From an uncultured Hungatella sp. (GTDB taxonomy: Bacteria > Bacillota > Clostridia > Lachnospirales > Lachnospiraceae): a stretch of DNA of 18,818 nucleotides. Made by a program: the position numbers and the translations under genes. Below are positions 7,346-14,831 of this stretch, in pieces; positions within the stretch are counted from its first letter, which is position 1; every line of letters begins with the position of its first letter. Where the stretch lies: the NCBI GenBank assembly GCA_910579515.1, contig CAJTUV010000050.1:1-18818 (forward strand). The letters are read 5' to 3'. The notes beneath the pieces were generated by a model, which worked only from the letters and a program-made list of their open reading frames with translations, ran no database searches and had not been told where the DNA came from.

Positions 7346-7859
7346 AAGCCCTGTTTATCATGTGATTGCAGTGCCTATTGAAAAAATAGAACCGAATACT
7401 TATAATCCAAACGCGGTAGCGCCTCCGGAAATGAAGCTTCTATATGAAAGCATCCGGCTGGACGGGTATACCATGCCAATAGTATGCTATTATTCAAAGG
7501 ATGAAGATGTTTATATCATCGTAGATGGATTTCACCGCTACCGGGTCATGAAAGAGCACCAGGATATTTATGACAGGGAAGGAGGAATGCTTCCTGTTTC
7601 GGTGATCGATAAGCCAATCGACCAAAGAATGGCCAGCACCATCCGGCACAATCGTGCCAGAGGAAGTCATGACGTGGAATTGATGAGCAACATCGTAAAA
7701 GAGCTTCATGAACTGGGACGGTCTGACGCCTGGATTTCCAAACATCTGGGCATGGATAAAGATGAGATTTTGAGACTGAAGCAGATTACTGGACTGGCCG
7801 CTTTGTTTAAAGATATCAAATTTGGAAAAGCCTGGCAGCCCATGGAAGAGGAAGAATAA
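7335..7859 (+). CDS. ParB/Srx-fold nuclease-domain protein (IbrB-like)
   Basis: The 174-aa product has an N-terminal ParB/sulfiredoxin-type domain (about 8-100) with the core motif VDGFHRYRV, of which DGFHR is at 64-68. A second ParB-like box, RHNRARG, is at 104-110, and a helix-turn-helix-like segment (ISKHLGMDKDEILRLKQ) is at about 134-150. It is shorter than chromosome-partitioning ParB and lacks its dimerisation region. The pairing with an IbrA-like gene identifies it as IbrB-like. The ATG at 7335 is chosen because GGAGG lies 9 nt upstream; an in-frame ATG at 7326 directly abuts that site. It overlaps the upstream gene by 11 nt, suggesting coupled translation and a stoichiometric partner. 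Its possible role is nucleotide-dependent DNA binding that targets the reductase-like partner. That is inference. Confidence 0.8.
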   Translation: MDYKSPVYHVIAVPIEKIEPNTYNPNAVAPPEMKLLYESIRLDGYTMPIVCYYSKDEDVYIIVDGFHRYRVMKEHQDIYDREGGMLPVSVIDKPIDQRMASTIRHNRARGSHDVELMSNIVKELHELGRSDAWISKHLGMDKDEILRLKQITGLAALFKDIKFGKAWQPMEEEE

Positions 7860-7960
7860 AGAATCATACATAGTTTTAAGAAAAATGGTAACGATACTCC
7901 TGTAATCTATTAATCTATTTTGCAACAATGGATGAAAATAAGTTTCAGGAGGAACGAGAC

Positions 7961-8275
7961 ATGACGAAATTAGACTGTAACGTAACGAACTGCCTTCACA
8001 ATTCTGAGAACTGCTGCTGCAAACAGGCGATTATTGTAGACGGAAGCAAGGCAAAAGACGCCTGTGAGACCTGCTGCGGAAGCTTTGATGAGAAAAAAGA
8101 CGGAGCATTCCACAACCTGTTTAAAACACCAGAAACCCGCCTTGAGGTTGACTGTGAGGCAGTAAACTGTGTTTATAATGAACAACGCCACTGTCAGGCA
8201 GAACACATCGGAATTGCAGGCGACGGAGCGTCCGACGCCAGCCATACAGAATGCGCCACCTTCCAAATGCGGTAA
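7961..8275 (+). CDS. DUF1540 domain-containing protein (two Cys-rich repeats)
   Basis: A small protein of 104 aa with two copies of the DUF1540 module. The first spans about residues 4-42 (LDCNVTNC, NCCCKQAI, CETCCGSF). The second spans about 64-102 (VDCEAVNC, HCQAEHIGI, ECATFQ). The spaced cysteines suggest metal binding; the function of the family is unknown, and it is common in spore-forming Clostridia. The ATG at 7961 is preceded by AGGAGG at a good distance; an in-frame ATG at 7928 lacks a site. It follows the ParB-like gene by 101 nt and ends before a strong terminator, so it could be either its own unit or the last gene of the upstream operon. Confidence 0.85.
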   Translation: MTKLDCNVTNCLHNSENCCCKQAIIVDGSKAKDACETCCGSFDEKKDGAFHNLFKTPETRLEVDCEAVNCVYNEQRHCQAEHIGIAGDGASDASHTECATFQMR

Positions 8276-8318
8276 ATTCACGGTTGGGAAGATAGGGCGT
8301 AAATAAGCAAAAAGAGCC

Positions 8319-8375
8319 GCTTTGGAGTGGCTGTAAAACCTCTTTGGAAGTTTTACAGTCACTCCAAAGCTTTTA
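8319..8375. terminator. Strong intrinsic terminator after the DUF1540 gene
   Basis: A 21-bp stem, paired throughout apart from one G-T wobble, joins 8319-8339 with 8350-8370 around a 10-nt loop and is followed by TTTTAT. On the other strand the hairpin is followed by CTCTTTTTG, so it could act in both directions. Confidence 0.85.
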
Positions 8376-8413
8376 TAACACACCTGGCAGCTTTCCTCCA
8401 TTCTAAAAACCTC

Positions 8414-8442
8414 TTGATGCTTCATACATATTGTGATAGGAT
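8414..8442 (+). promoter_or_regulatory. Predicted promoter of nrdJ
   Basis: TTGATG (8414-8419), a 17-bp spacer and TAGGAT (8437-8442) with an extended TG element. The start point would be near 8449. The spacer and the early transcribed region are covered by the NrdR-like boxes. The 5' region is too short for a cobalamin riboswitch and shows no B12 box. Confidence 0.5.
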
Positions 8443-8466
8443 ACTTAAGTCATACAATATATGGAA
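8422..8466 (+). promoter_or_regulatory. Tandem NrdR-box-like operator upstream of nrdJ
   Basis: Two AT-rich half-palindromes resemble the NrdR box core (CACwATATATwGTG). Box 1 at 8422-8435 contains CATATTGTG; box 2 at 8453-8466 contains ACAATATAT. Each matches about 10 of 14 positions. They start exactly 31 bp apart, the three-helical-turn spacing usual for NrdR box pairs, and flank the -10 box. This predicts repression by NrdR when dATP is high. Confidence 0.55.
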
Positions 8467-8483
8467 GGAAAGGGAAGAAAGAC

Positions 8484-10748
8484 ATGGAACTGGAAGAGTG
8501 GCTGGGGAAAGAGAACCAGTTGGGGATCGACATCTGGAATAAGAAATATAAAGATGGGAACGAGAATTTTGAGCAGTGGCTGGAGAGAATCAGCGATGGA
8601 AATCAAGAGATTGCTCAGTTAATTCGGGAAAGAAAATTCCTTTTTGGCGGGAGAATTTTGTCTAACAGAGGGCTGGAGAATCTGGGCAGAAAGGTGAGTC
8701 TGTCTAACTGCTATGTAGTGGAACCGCCGGAGGATAACATAGAGAGCATTTTTGAATGTGCGAAAAAGCTGGCCAGGACTTACAGCTATGGCGGAGGCTG
8801 CGGGGTGGATATTTCCAGATTGAGCCCCAGAGGAGCCAGGATTAACAATGCGGCTAAGGCTACCAGCGGCGCAGTGTCTTTTATGGAACTGTATGCGCTG
8901 GTGACAGAACTCATTGGACAGAATGGACGGAGAGGAGCTCTGATGATCTCCATTGACTGCTCCCATCCAGATGTGATGGAGTTTGTGGATTTAAAGACCG
9001 ATTTAACTAAGGTGACAAAGGCCAATATTTCCGTGAGAATCACCAGGGAATTTATGGAGGCAGTGAAAAACAATGAGGACTTTGAGCTGTTCTATAAAAG
9101 AGAGGCCACAAACGAGGAAATCCGCACAAAGGTAAATGCCAGAAAGCTGTTTCACCATATTGCAAAGGTGAACTGGGACTATGCGGAGCCAGGGGCGCTT
9201 TTCTGGGACAGAGTGAAGGAGTGGAATCTTCTGAGCAACACAGCGGAATTTTCCTATGCAGGAGTTAATCCATGTGCGGAGGAGCCTCTTCCGGCAGGTG
9301 GAAGCTGCCTTTTAGGAAGCATCAATCTGGCGGAGTTTGTGAAAGAACCTTTTACGGAACTGGCTTCTTTTGATTATGAGGGATTTAAGGCCTGCGTCAA
9401 GGCGGCGGTGAAGGCGCTGAATGAGGTTTTGGAAGAAGGACTTCCGCTACATCCCTTAAAAGAGCAGCAGGACAGCGTAGCAGATTGGCGTCAGATTGGC
9501 TTGGGAATCATGGGACTGGCGGATATGATGATCAAGCTGGGAGTAACGTATGGCTCCCAGGAAGCGTTGGAACTGAGCCACAAGATAGGCTTTGCCATGG
9601 CGGATACAGCCATTGGGGCTTCGGCTTTGCTTGCAAAACAGCTTGGGCCTTATCCCAAATGTTCCATAGATGATATTGTGGAGACTCCGTATTTCAAAGT
9701 CAACACGTCAGAGGCCACGGTAGAGCTGGTGAGAAAATATGGATTGAGAAATTCTCAGCTTCTGACCATCGCGCCCACAGGGACGTTGTCTACCATGCTA
9801 GGAATCTCTGGTGGAATTGAACCCATTTATGCAAACTATTATGAGAGAAAAACAGAGTCTCTTCATGGCAGTGATGTTTATTATAAGGTCTATACCAAAA
9901 TTGTGGACCAGTTTATGAAAGATCACAAGATTGCAGACGACAGAGATCTGCCAGAATATTTTGTGACTGCAATGACTTTGGAGTATCATGAGAGAATCGA
10001 CATGCAGGCGGCATGGCAGACTCATATTGACGCCTCCATCAGCTCAACCGTCAATGTGCCTATGCAGTTTACGGTGGAGGAGACACAGAATTTGTATCTC
10101 TATGCCTATGAAATGGGATTAAAGGGCATCACCATTTTTAGAGACGGCTGCAAGAGGCTTTCCATTCTTTCCACAGACAATTCGCAGACTGCAAAGGCAG
10201 GAAACGGACTGGAGCGGGGAGAGATTATTCTGGTGACAGACGATGTTGTGGGAAAGAAACGTAAGCTCATTACTGGCTGCGGCAGTCTTCACTGCATCGC
10301 CTTATTTGACCCTGACACGGGAGATTTGTTAGAAACGTATTTAAGCAAGGGCTCTACAGGCGGGTGCAATAACTTTATGATTGGTCTTTCCCGCATGATT
10401 TCCATCAGTGCAAGAGGCGGCGTGGATATTTACACCATAATTGACCAGCTAAATTCCACAGGTTCCTGTCCTTCTTATACGGTTCGTAAGGCTACAAAGG
10501 GAGACACCAGCAAGGGAGCATGTTGTCCGATGGCAGTAGGGAATGCGCTTTTGGATATGTACCATGAGGTCCAGGAGGAGATTGCTCAGGGCAAAAAGGA
10601 AGAAAAGCCTATGGCCAAGAAGATTGAGAAGCCTAAGACGGTCAATCTGAAAAAGGACAAGCCTACATGCCCGGAATGCGGGGAATTTCTGGTGTTTGAA
10701 GGCGGCTGCAATGTGTGCAAAAGCTGTGGATGGAGTAAGTGCATGTGA
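8484..10748 (+). CDS. nrdJ: Adenosylcobalamin-dependent (class II) ribonucleotide reductase
   Basis: The enzyme makes deoxyribonucleotides from ribonucleotides using a cobalamin-derived thiyl radical, so it works with or without oxygen. The 754-aa product has the redox Cys76 in SLSNCYVV, the active-site set Asn262, Cys264 and Glu266 in NPCAEEPL, the phosphate-binding APTGTLS motif, and a C-terminal module with GSTGGCNN and TGSCPSY. A final Cys-rich ribbon (Cys729, 732, 742, 745, 748, 753) ends in CGWSKC, which is expected to re-reduce the active site. The ATG at 8484 is chosen because the purine-rich AAGGAAAGGGAAG precedes it; a frame-extending ATG at 8433 would lie inside the operator. No NrdR gene is in the window. 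It is transcribed alone, and upp converges from the right. Confidence 0.93.
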   Translation: MELEEWLGKENQLGIDIWNKKYKDGNENFEQWLERISDGNQEIAQLIRERKFLFGGRILSNRGLENLGRKVSLSNCYVVEPPEDNIESIFECAKKLARTYSYGGGCGVDISRLSPRGARINNAAKATSGAVSFMELYALVTELIGQNGRRGALMISIDCSHPDVMEFVDLKTDLTKVTKANISVRITREFMEAVKNNEDFELFYKREATNEEIRTKVNARKLFHHIAKVNWDYAEPGALFWDRVKEWNLLSNTAEFSYAGVNPCAEEPLPAGGSCLLGSINLAEFVKEPFTELASFDYEGFKACVKAAVKALNEVLEEGLPLHPLKEQQDSVADWRQIGLGIMGLADMMIKLGVTYGSQEALELSHKIGFAMADTAIGASALLAKQLGPYPKCSIDDIVETPYFKVNTSEATVELVRKYGLRNSQLLTIAPTGTLSTMLGISGGIEPIYANYYERKTESLHGSDVYYKVYTKIVDQFMKDHKIADDRDLPEYFVTAMTLEYHERIDMQAAWQTHIDASISSTVNVPMQFTVEETQNLYLYAYEMGLKGITIFRDGCKRLSILSTDNSQTAKAGNGLERGEIILVTDDVVGKKRKLITGCGSLHCIALFDPDTGDLLETYLSKGSTGGCNNFMIGLSRMISISARGGVDIYTIIDQLNSTGSCPSYTVRKATKGDTSKGACCPMAVGNALLDMYHEVQEEIAQGKKEEKPMAKKIEKPKTVNLKKDKPTCPECGEFLVFEGGCNVCKSCGWSKCM

Positions 10749-10788
10749 ATTCAGGCGGCTGAATATTATGAAGTAAAAACGATATGAA

Positions 10789-10823
10789 ACAAAAAAGAGC
10801 CTTGGAGATTCATTCCCCAAGGC
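10789..10823 (-). terminator. Intrinsic terminator of upp, between convergent nrdJ and upp
   Basis: On the minus strand a 10-bp stem (GCCTTGGGGA with TCTCCAAGGC, one G-T wobble) around a 5-nt loop is followed by TCTTTTTTG. It starts about 10 nt after the upp stop. In the plus direction the T-tract is weaker, so termination of nrdJ there is possible but less certain. Confidence 0.75.
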
Positions 10824-10832
10824 CCTTTGGCA

Positions 10833-11462
10833 TTATTTTGTTCCAAAGATTCGGTCTCCGGCGTCTCCAAGACCAGGACAGATATAAGCGTCTTCATTCA
10901 GCTCCCGATCCAGATGCCCTATATAGATTTGAATGTCAGGATGGGCCTCCTTTAGTCGTTTCAGTCCTTCTGGCGCAGCGATGATGCACATGAACTTGAT
11001 GGTTTTTCCGCCGTGCTGTTTGATAAAATCAATGGCAGCCACAGCGGAGCCGCCTGTAGCCAGCATAGGATCTGTGACCACAATGGTCCTCTGGTCGATG
11101 GGGTCTGGCAGTTTGCAGTAATATTCGTGAGGCTCATGAGTGGTCTCATCCCGATATAATCCAATGTGGCCCACCTTTGCTGAAGGAGCTAAAGACAGGA
11201 TTCCATTTACCATGCCCAGTCCAGCTCTGAGAATGGGGACAACAGCTAATTTTTTGCCTGCAACCATAGGGGTCATGCAGGTCTCAATAGGAGTCTCCAC
11301 CTGGACTTCTTTTAAGGGAAGGTCCCGAAGGGCCTCATATCCCATAAGCATGGCAATTTCTTCAATCAGGGACCGGAATTCATTGGTTCCTGTGTTTTTG
11401 TCTCGAAGCAGGGAGATTTTATGCTGGATCAGGGGATGGTCAAGAATCGTTACATTTTCCAT
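10833..11462 (-). CDS. upp: Uracil phosphoribosyltransferase
   Basis: This salvage enzyme makes UMP from uracil and PRPP. The 209-aa product has the expected family length. The PRPP-binding loop TDPMLATGGSA is at about 130-140, and the C-terminal uracil-binding motif PGLGDAGDRIFGT is at about 196-208. An ILRAGLGM motif is at about 77-84. The ATG at 11462 has an AAAGGAA site about 10 nt upstream and a good promoter. It is transcribed alone, divergent from the flavoprotein/MATE operon and convergent with nrdJ. Confidence 0.96.
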   Translation of the reverse strand: MENVTILDHPLIQHKISLLRDKNTGTNEFRSLIEEIAMLMGYEALRDLPLKEVQVETPIETCMTPMVAGKKLAVVPILRAGLGMVNGILSLAPSAKVGHIGLYRDETTHEPHEYYCKLPDPIDQRTIVVTDPMLATGGSAVAAIDFIKQHGGKTIKFMCIIAAPEGLKRLKEAHPDIQIYIGHLDRELNEDAYICPGLGDAGDRIFGTK

Positions 11463-11496
11463 AGGGCAGTCTTCCTTTCTTTATAGTATCTGATTT

Positions 11497-11525
11497 ATTT
11501 TACCAAATTCAGACAGAAACATCAA
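11497..11525 (-). promoter_or_regulatory. Predicted promoter of upp
   Basis: On the minus strand TTGATG (forward 11520-11525), a 17-bp spacer and TAAAAT (forward 11497-11502) with an extended TG. The leader is about 30 nt, too short for a PyrR-type attenuator. Confidence 0.65.
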
Positions 11526-11556
11526 GGCAGGTGGTGGATTTTGCAGAGAAATGTGG

Positions 11557-11607
11557 TATACTACTAAACGCGGCAGTCACTCCAGAAAGGTCTACAGACT
11601 GCCGTGT
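11557..11607 (+). promoter_or_regulatory. Promoter -10 and 5'-UTR stem-loop ahead of the flavoprotein gene
   Basis: An extended -10 box (TGGTATACT, hexamer at 11557-11562) puts the start point near 11569. The transcript would then open directly with an 11-bp stem: 11568-11578 pairs with 11597-11607, with one G-T wobble and an 18-nt loop. No T-tract follows, so this is not a plain terminator. It may protect the 5' end of the mRNA or bind a regulator. The ribosome binding site GAGGAGG follows unpaired. Confidence 0.5.
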
Positions 11608-11633
11608 GTATTATAAAGAGGAGGATATAGAAC

Positions 11634-12251
11634 ATGAAGGTGCTGTTATTAAATGGAAGTCCCAGAGTAAATGGGAATACGGCGATTGCACTTAAGGAGA
11701 TGGAGAAGATTTTTCAGGCAGAAGAGGTGGATACAGAGTTACTGTGTGTGGGCAATCAGAATATTCGCGGGTGTGTGGCGTGTAACTCATGCAGGCAGAG
11801 AGGAAAGTGTGTGTTTGATGATGTGGTGAATGAAATTGCGCCTAAATTTCAGGCTTGCGACGGACTGGTTATAGGCAGCCCTGTTTATTATGCTTCGGCA
11901 AATGCCACTTTGGTGGCTCTTTTGACCAGGTTGTTTTACAGTACAAGCTTTGATAAAACTATGAAGGTAGGGGCCAGCGTGGTTTGTGCCAGAAGAGGCG
12001 GACTTTCCGCCGCTTTTGATGAGCTAAATAAGTTTTTCACAATCAGCGGTATGCCAATAGCCTCCAGCCAGTACTGGAACAGTATTCATGGAAGAGAGGC
12101 AGGACAGGCGGCTCAGGACGTGGAAGGGCTTCAGACTATGCGCACATTGGCCAGGAATATGACGTTTTTGATGAAAAGCATCGCTCTTGGAAAGGAAGCT
12201 TATGGGATTCCAAAACGAGAGCCGGCTGCGCCGATGAATTTTATCCGGTAG
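11634..12251 (+). CDS. Flavodoxin-fold NAD(P)H-dependent FMN reductase / iron-sulfur flavoprotein-like
   Basis: The 205-aa product has the FMN phosphate-binding loop GSPRVNGNT at 8-16 and the family motif IGSPVYYAS. Between them is a compact cysteine cluster, Cys47, Cys50, Cys53 and Cys59 (CX2CX2CX5C), which matches the pattern that binds a 4Fe-4S cluster in iron-sulfur flavoproteins and also appears in many clostridial NADPH-dependent FMN reductases. A redox role with FMN is secure; cluster binding is inferred. The ATG follows GAGGAGG. The MATE exporter gene begins 22 nt after the stop and has only a weak ribosome binding site, so the two are probably co-transcribed. Confidence 0.85.
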   Translation: MKVLLLNGSPRVNGNTAIALKEMEKIFQAEEVDTELLCVGNQNIRGCVACNSCRQRGKCVFDDVVNEIAPKFQACDGLVIGSPVYYASANATLVALLTRLFYSTSFDKTMKVGASVVCARRGGLSAAFDELNKFFTISGMPIASSQYWNSIHGREAGQAAQDVEGLQTMRTLARNMTFLMKSIALGKEAYGIPKREPAAPMNFIR

Positions 12252-12273
12252 AAAATAGAAAGAGCAGATCGTT

Positions 12274-13653
12274 ATGATACAGACATTGACAGATACGAAA
12301 ATGATGTTTCGTGATAGGACTTTTTTAAAGAAAGCATTAAATATTGCCTTTCCTGTGGCTATGCAGGGAATGCTGAACACGGTGGTAAACCTGGTGGACA
12401 ATTTGATGATTGGAAGTCTGGGCCCCATTGCCATCGCTTCTGTAGGGCTTGCAAATAAAGTCTTTTTTGTGTTTACTTTGTTGGTTTTCGGTGTGGTCAG
12501 CGGTTCCGGCGTGCTGGCGGCTCAGTATTGGGGGACAAAGGATTTAAAAAATATTCGTAAGGTGCTGGGGATTGCCCTTTTGATCTCTCTGACAGGAGCC
12601 GTCCTGTTTCTGCTTCCCGCCAGATTTTGGCCTGAGTTTATGATGCGGATTTTTACCACCAGTGAGGCAAGTATTGAGATGGGGGCTGCATATCTGGCGG
12701 TGGCAGCCATTTCTTATCCCTTTACCGGAGTTTCCAATACGTATGTGGCTATGCTTCGGGCAGTGAATCGGGTGAAGGGACCTGTGATCATCAGCTGCGT
12801 TGCCATTGTGGTGAATATTGTGTTCAACTACATCTTTATTTTTGGAAAAATGGGTGCTCCCGCTTTGGGTGTTGTGGGAGCGGCTTTGGCTACTTTGATC
12901 GCAAGAGTGGTGGAGACCTGTCTGCTTCTTTGCGTGGTATATCTGGGAAAGACACCCCTTGCATGTAGATTTGGGGAGTTGTTTGGGTATACGAAAGAAT
13001 TTGTGAAGAAGTTTTTTAAAACCGCCGCGCCTGTTATCTGCAACGAGTTTGTCTGGGGCCTGGGCATCACCATTTATTCTATGGCTTACGGGCGGATGGG
13101 AGACGAGGCGGTGGCGGCTATCACCATCGCTACCACGATTCAGGATATTGCAGTGGTTTTATTCCAAGGCTTAAGCGCAGCCACAGCCGTAATTCTTGGC
13201 AATGAGATGGGAGCCGGAAAACTGAAACGGGCGGAAGTTTATGCAAAGTATTTTTTTATTCTTCAGTTTCTTTTAACCATATTTGCGGCTCTTTTGATTG
13301 TAGCGTTGAGATGGTGGATTATCGGCTTTTACCAGCCTGGAATTTCTGACGAGGTGGCGATGTCTGTGAACCGCTGTCTTTTGGTATTTGCATTGTTTAC
13401 TCCATTTAAGATGTTTAATTTTGTCAATGTGGTCGGTGTGCTCAGAAGCGGCGGAGATACGCTGATGTGTCTGTTTATTGACACCAGCGGGGTCTGGTTT
13501 ATCGGGATTCCACTGGCCTTTCTCGGCGGTTTGGCTTTGAGACAGCCAATTCACATTGTGTATGGCATGGTGATGCTGGAGGAGGTTTATAAGGCGATTG
13601 TAGGGTATTTCAGATACAGACAAAAGAAATGGCTGAAAAATCTGAACAGTTGA
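12274..13653 (+). CDS. MATE family efflux transporter
   Basis: A 459-aa integral membrane protein with about 12 hydrophobic segments, the expected size and layout of MATE antiporters, which export organic cations and drugs using a Na+ or H+ gradient. The N-terminal half has PVAMQGMLNTVVNLVDNLMIG and the typical AAQYWGTKD loop; the repeat in the second half has a matching GLSAATAVILGNEMGAGKL loop. The start is not certain: the ATG at 12274 has only a weak purine-rich site, and ATGs at 12301 and 12304 are alternatives. The substrate cannot be read from the sequence. The stop codon lies within the -35 box of the next promoter. Confidence 0.9.
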   Translation: MIQTLTDTKMMFRDRTFLKKALNIAFPVAMQGMLNTVVNLVDNLMIGSLGPIAIASVGLANKVFFVFTLLVFGVVSGSGVLAAQYWGTKDLKNIRKVLGIALLISLTGAVLFLLPARFWPEFMMRIFTTSEASIEMGAAYLAVAAISYPFTGVSNTYVAMLRAVNRVKGPVIISCVAIVVNIVFNYIFIFGKMGAPALGVVGAALATLIARVVETCLLLCVVYLGKTPLACRFGELFGYTKEFVKKFFKTAAPVICNEFVWGLGITIYSMAYGRMGDEAVAAITIATTIQDIAVVLFQGLSAATAVILGNEMGAGKLKRAEVYAKYFFILQFLLTIFAALLIVALRWWIIGFYQPGISDEVAMSVNRCLLVFALFTPFKMFNFVNVVGVLRSGGDTLMCLFIDTSGVWFIGIPLAFLGGLALRQPIHIVYGMVMLEEVYKAIVGYFRYRQKKWLKNLNS

Positions 13654-13678
13654 CAATCTATGGTTTTTGGCGTATACT
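13650..13678 (+). promoter_or_regulatory. Near-consensus promoter of the HAAS/PadR operon
   Basis: A perfect TTGACA (13650-13655) stands 17 bp before TATACT (13673-13678). The -35 box overlaps the MATE stop codon. The start point would be near 13685. It should be strong unless repressed, which fits the inverted repeat just downstream. Confidence 0.75.
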
Positions 13679-13687
13679 GAACTTGTT

Positions 13688-13725
13688 ACTATTATATTAT
13701 TTACAATAGCTATTTTTATAATAGT
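13688..13725. repeat. 9-bp inverted repeat, candidate operator
   Basis: ACTATTATA (13688-13696) and TATAATAGT (13717-13725) are perfect reverse complements separated by 20 nt, beginning about 3 nt after the predicted transcription start. The spacer holds a smaller palindrome, ATAGCTAT (13706-13713). Placement suits a repressor such as the PadR protein encoded two genes on, although it does not follow the ATGT-N8-ACAT pattern described for some PadR proteins. The AT-richness raises the odds of chance pairing. Confidence 0.45.
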
Positions 13726-13740
13726 TAGAGGGAGGTAACC

Positions 13741-14502
13741 ATGGATAAGCAAACCTATTTGAAAAAGTTTTCTTATGCTGTGCGCTGGAGGCTGTCAAAA
13801 CAAGAGGCGGACGAAGTGTTAGCGGACTACGAAGAACTATTCTCCCAGGCTCCAAGGGAAGATGACGACTTGTTAATACAGAAATTAGGCGCGCCGTCTC
13901 AGGCGGCCCGGCTTCTTACAGATTCTAAATCGTACCGCCAATTTTTGGCAGTGTTTAGCTGCATGGCCTTTTGTCTTTTGCTGCCTGAGTTTTGGCTGCT
14001 GCGGTCAAGGTTTCATCAATCTTTTGAGGAAGGAATGACAGTACTTCTTGTGGCAGGCATGTCAGTCGCGGTCAGTTGGTTTCGTCCACATCAGAGAGCG
14101 GATAAAAAATCGCCGTTTCCAAAGGGGCTTCTGCCTGCTCTGTCAGGTTTGGCAATGATTACTATTACGGCCATTTTCATACTGTTAAGTCTGGCTGTAG
14201 GAGCCTGGAAATTTTTAGAGCCGTCCAGTTATGGCAGAGTGGCACACGCTGTCTTGGGATTTTCAGGCATGGCTGCAACAATTACTGGATTTTTTGGACT
14301 TGTAAAAGCGAGAATGTCCGATTACCGATGGCGTGCTCTTTATGTTATGGGACTTCTGGTATTGGCGGAATGTGTTTTGGCAACGGCTGTTTTAGTCAGC
14401 ATGGATTTAAGGGTTTCTTCTGATTGGTGGGTTTCTTATGGGGTCAGGTTAAGTCTTCTTGGTCTTGTGGGATTAGCAGGCGTGGGGGCATCCTTATGTT
14501 AA
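13741..14502 (+). CDS. HAAS-domain (DUF1700-like) membrane protein
   Basis: The 253-aa product begins with a helical, charged module (about 1-62: YLKKFSYAVRWRLSKQEADE, then ADYEELF, then IQKLGAPSQAARLL) that matches the HAAS/DUF1700 signalling domain. About six hydrophobic segments follow, spaced from residue 70 to the C-terminus. Proteins of this type usually pair with a PadR repressor, as here, and are thought to relay membrane or envelope signals; the mechanism is unknown. GGGAGG precedes the ATG. The stop overlaps the PadR start by 7 nt. The order HAAS then PadR is the reverse of the usual padR-first layout. Confidence 0.75.
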   Translation: MDKQTYLKKFSYAVRWRLSKQEADEVLADYEELFSQAPREDDDLLIQKLGAPSQAARLLTDSKSYRQFLAVFSCMAFCLLLPEFWLLRSRFHQSFEEGMTVLLVAGMSVAVSWFRPHQRADKKSPFPKGLLPALSGLAMITITAIFILLSLAVGAWKFLEPSSYGRVAHAVLGFSGMAATITGFFGLVKARMSDYRWRALYVMGLLVLAECVLATAVLVSMDLRVSSDWWVSYGVRLSLLGLVGLAGVGASLC

Positions 14503-14798
14503 AAAAAGACTTAATTGAATTATGTCTGCTCCATGTGTTATCCACAGAGGATTTATACGGATATGAAATTCTGCGCCGCATTCACGAAAGTTTTCCAGGC
14601 ACACAGGAGAGCGGCGTTTATGCTCTGTTGCGTGGTTTATGCAAGGAAGGCTGTACAAAACAATATGAAGGGGCAACTTCCGACGGTCCCACAAGAAAAT
14701 ATTATCAGATTACCAAAGCCGGAATAGAGAAGCGGAACGGTCTGCTTGACGAATGGCGCCGGCTTCGCGATACCCTTTCGGCATTAGGGGTTGAGTAG
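14496..14798 (+). CDS. PadR family transcriptional regulator
   Basis: A 100-aa protein made almost wholly of the PadR winged helix. LYGYEILRRI is at about 20-29, VYALLRGLCKEG in the recognition region at about 41-52, and GPTRKYYQIT of the wing at about 64-73. The short C-terminal helix (WRRLRDTLSAL) would serve dimerisation. The start at 14496 lies within the end of the preceding gene (overlap ATGTTAA), with only a G-rich stretch as ribosome binding site, so translation is probably coupled. By analogy with similar pairs it should repress its own operon, perhaps through the repeat at 13688-13725. Confidence 0.88.
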   Translation: MLKKDLIELCLLHVLSTEDLYGYEILRRIHESFPGTQESGVYALLRGLCKEGCTKQYEGATSDGPTRKYYQITKAGIEKRNGLLDEWRRLRDTLSALGVE

Positions 14799-14831
14799 GT
14801 AAAAAACAGAGGCTTTCGACAAGAAACCTAC

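Noticed and set aside
8376..8483. Cobalamin riboswitch ahead of the B12-dependent reductase gene.
   Set aside because: The space between the terminator and the start codon is about 110 nt, and no B12 box or matching stems were found.
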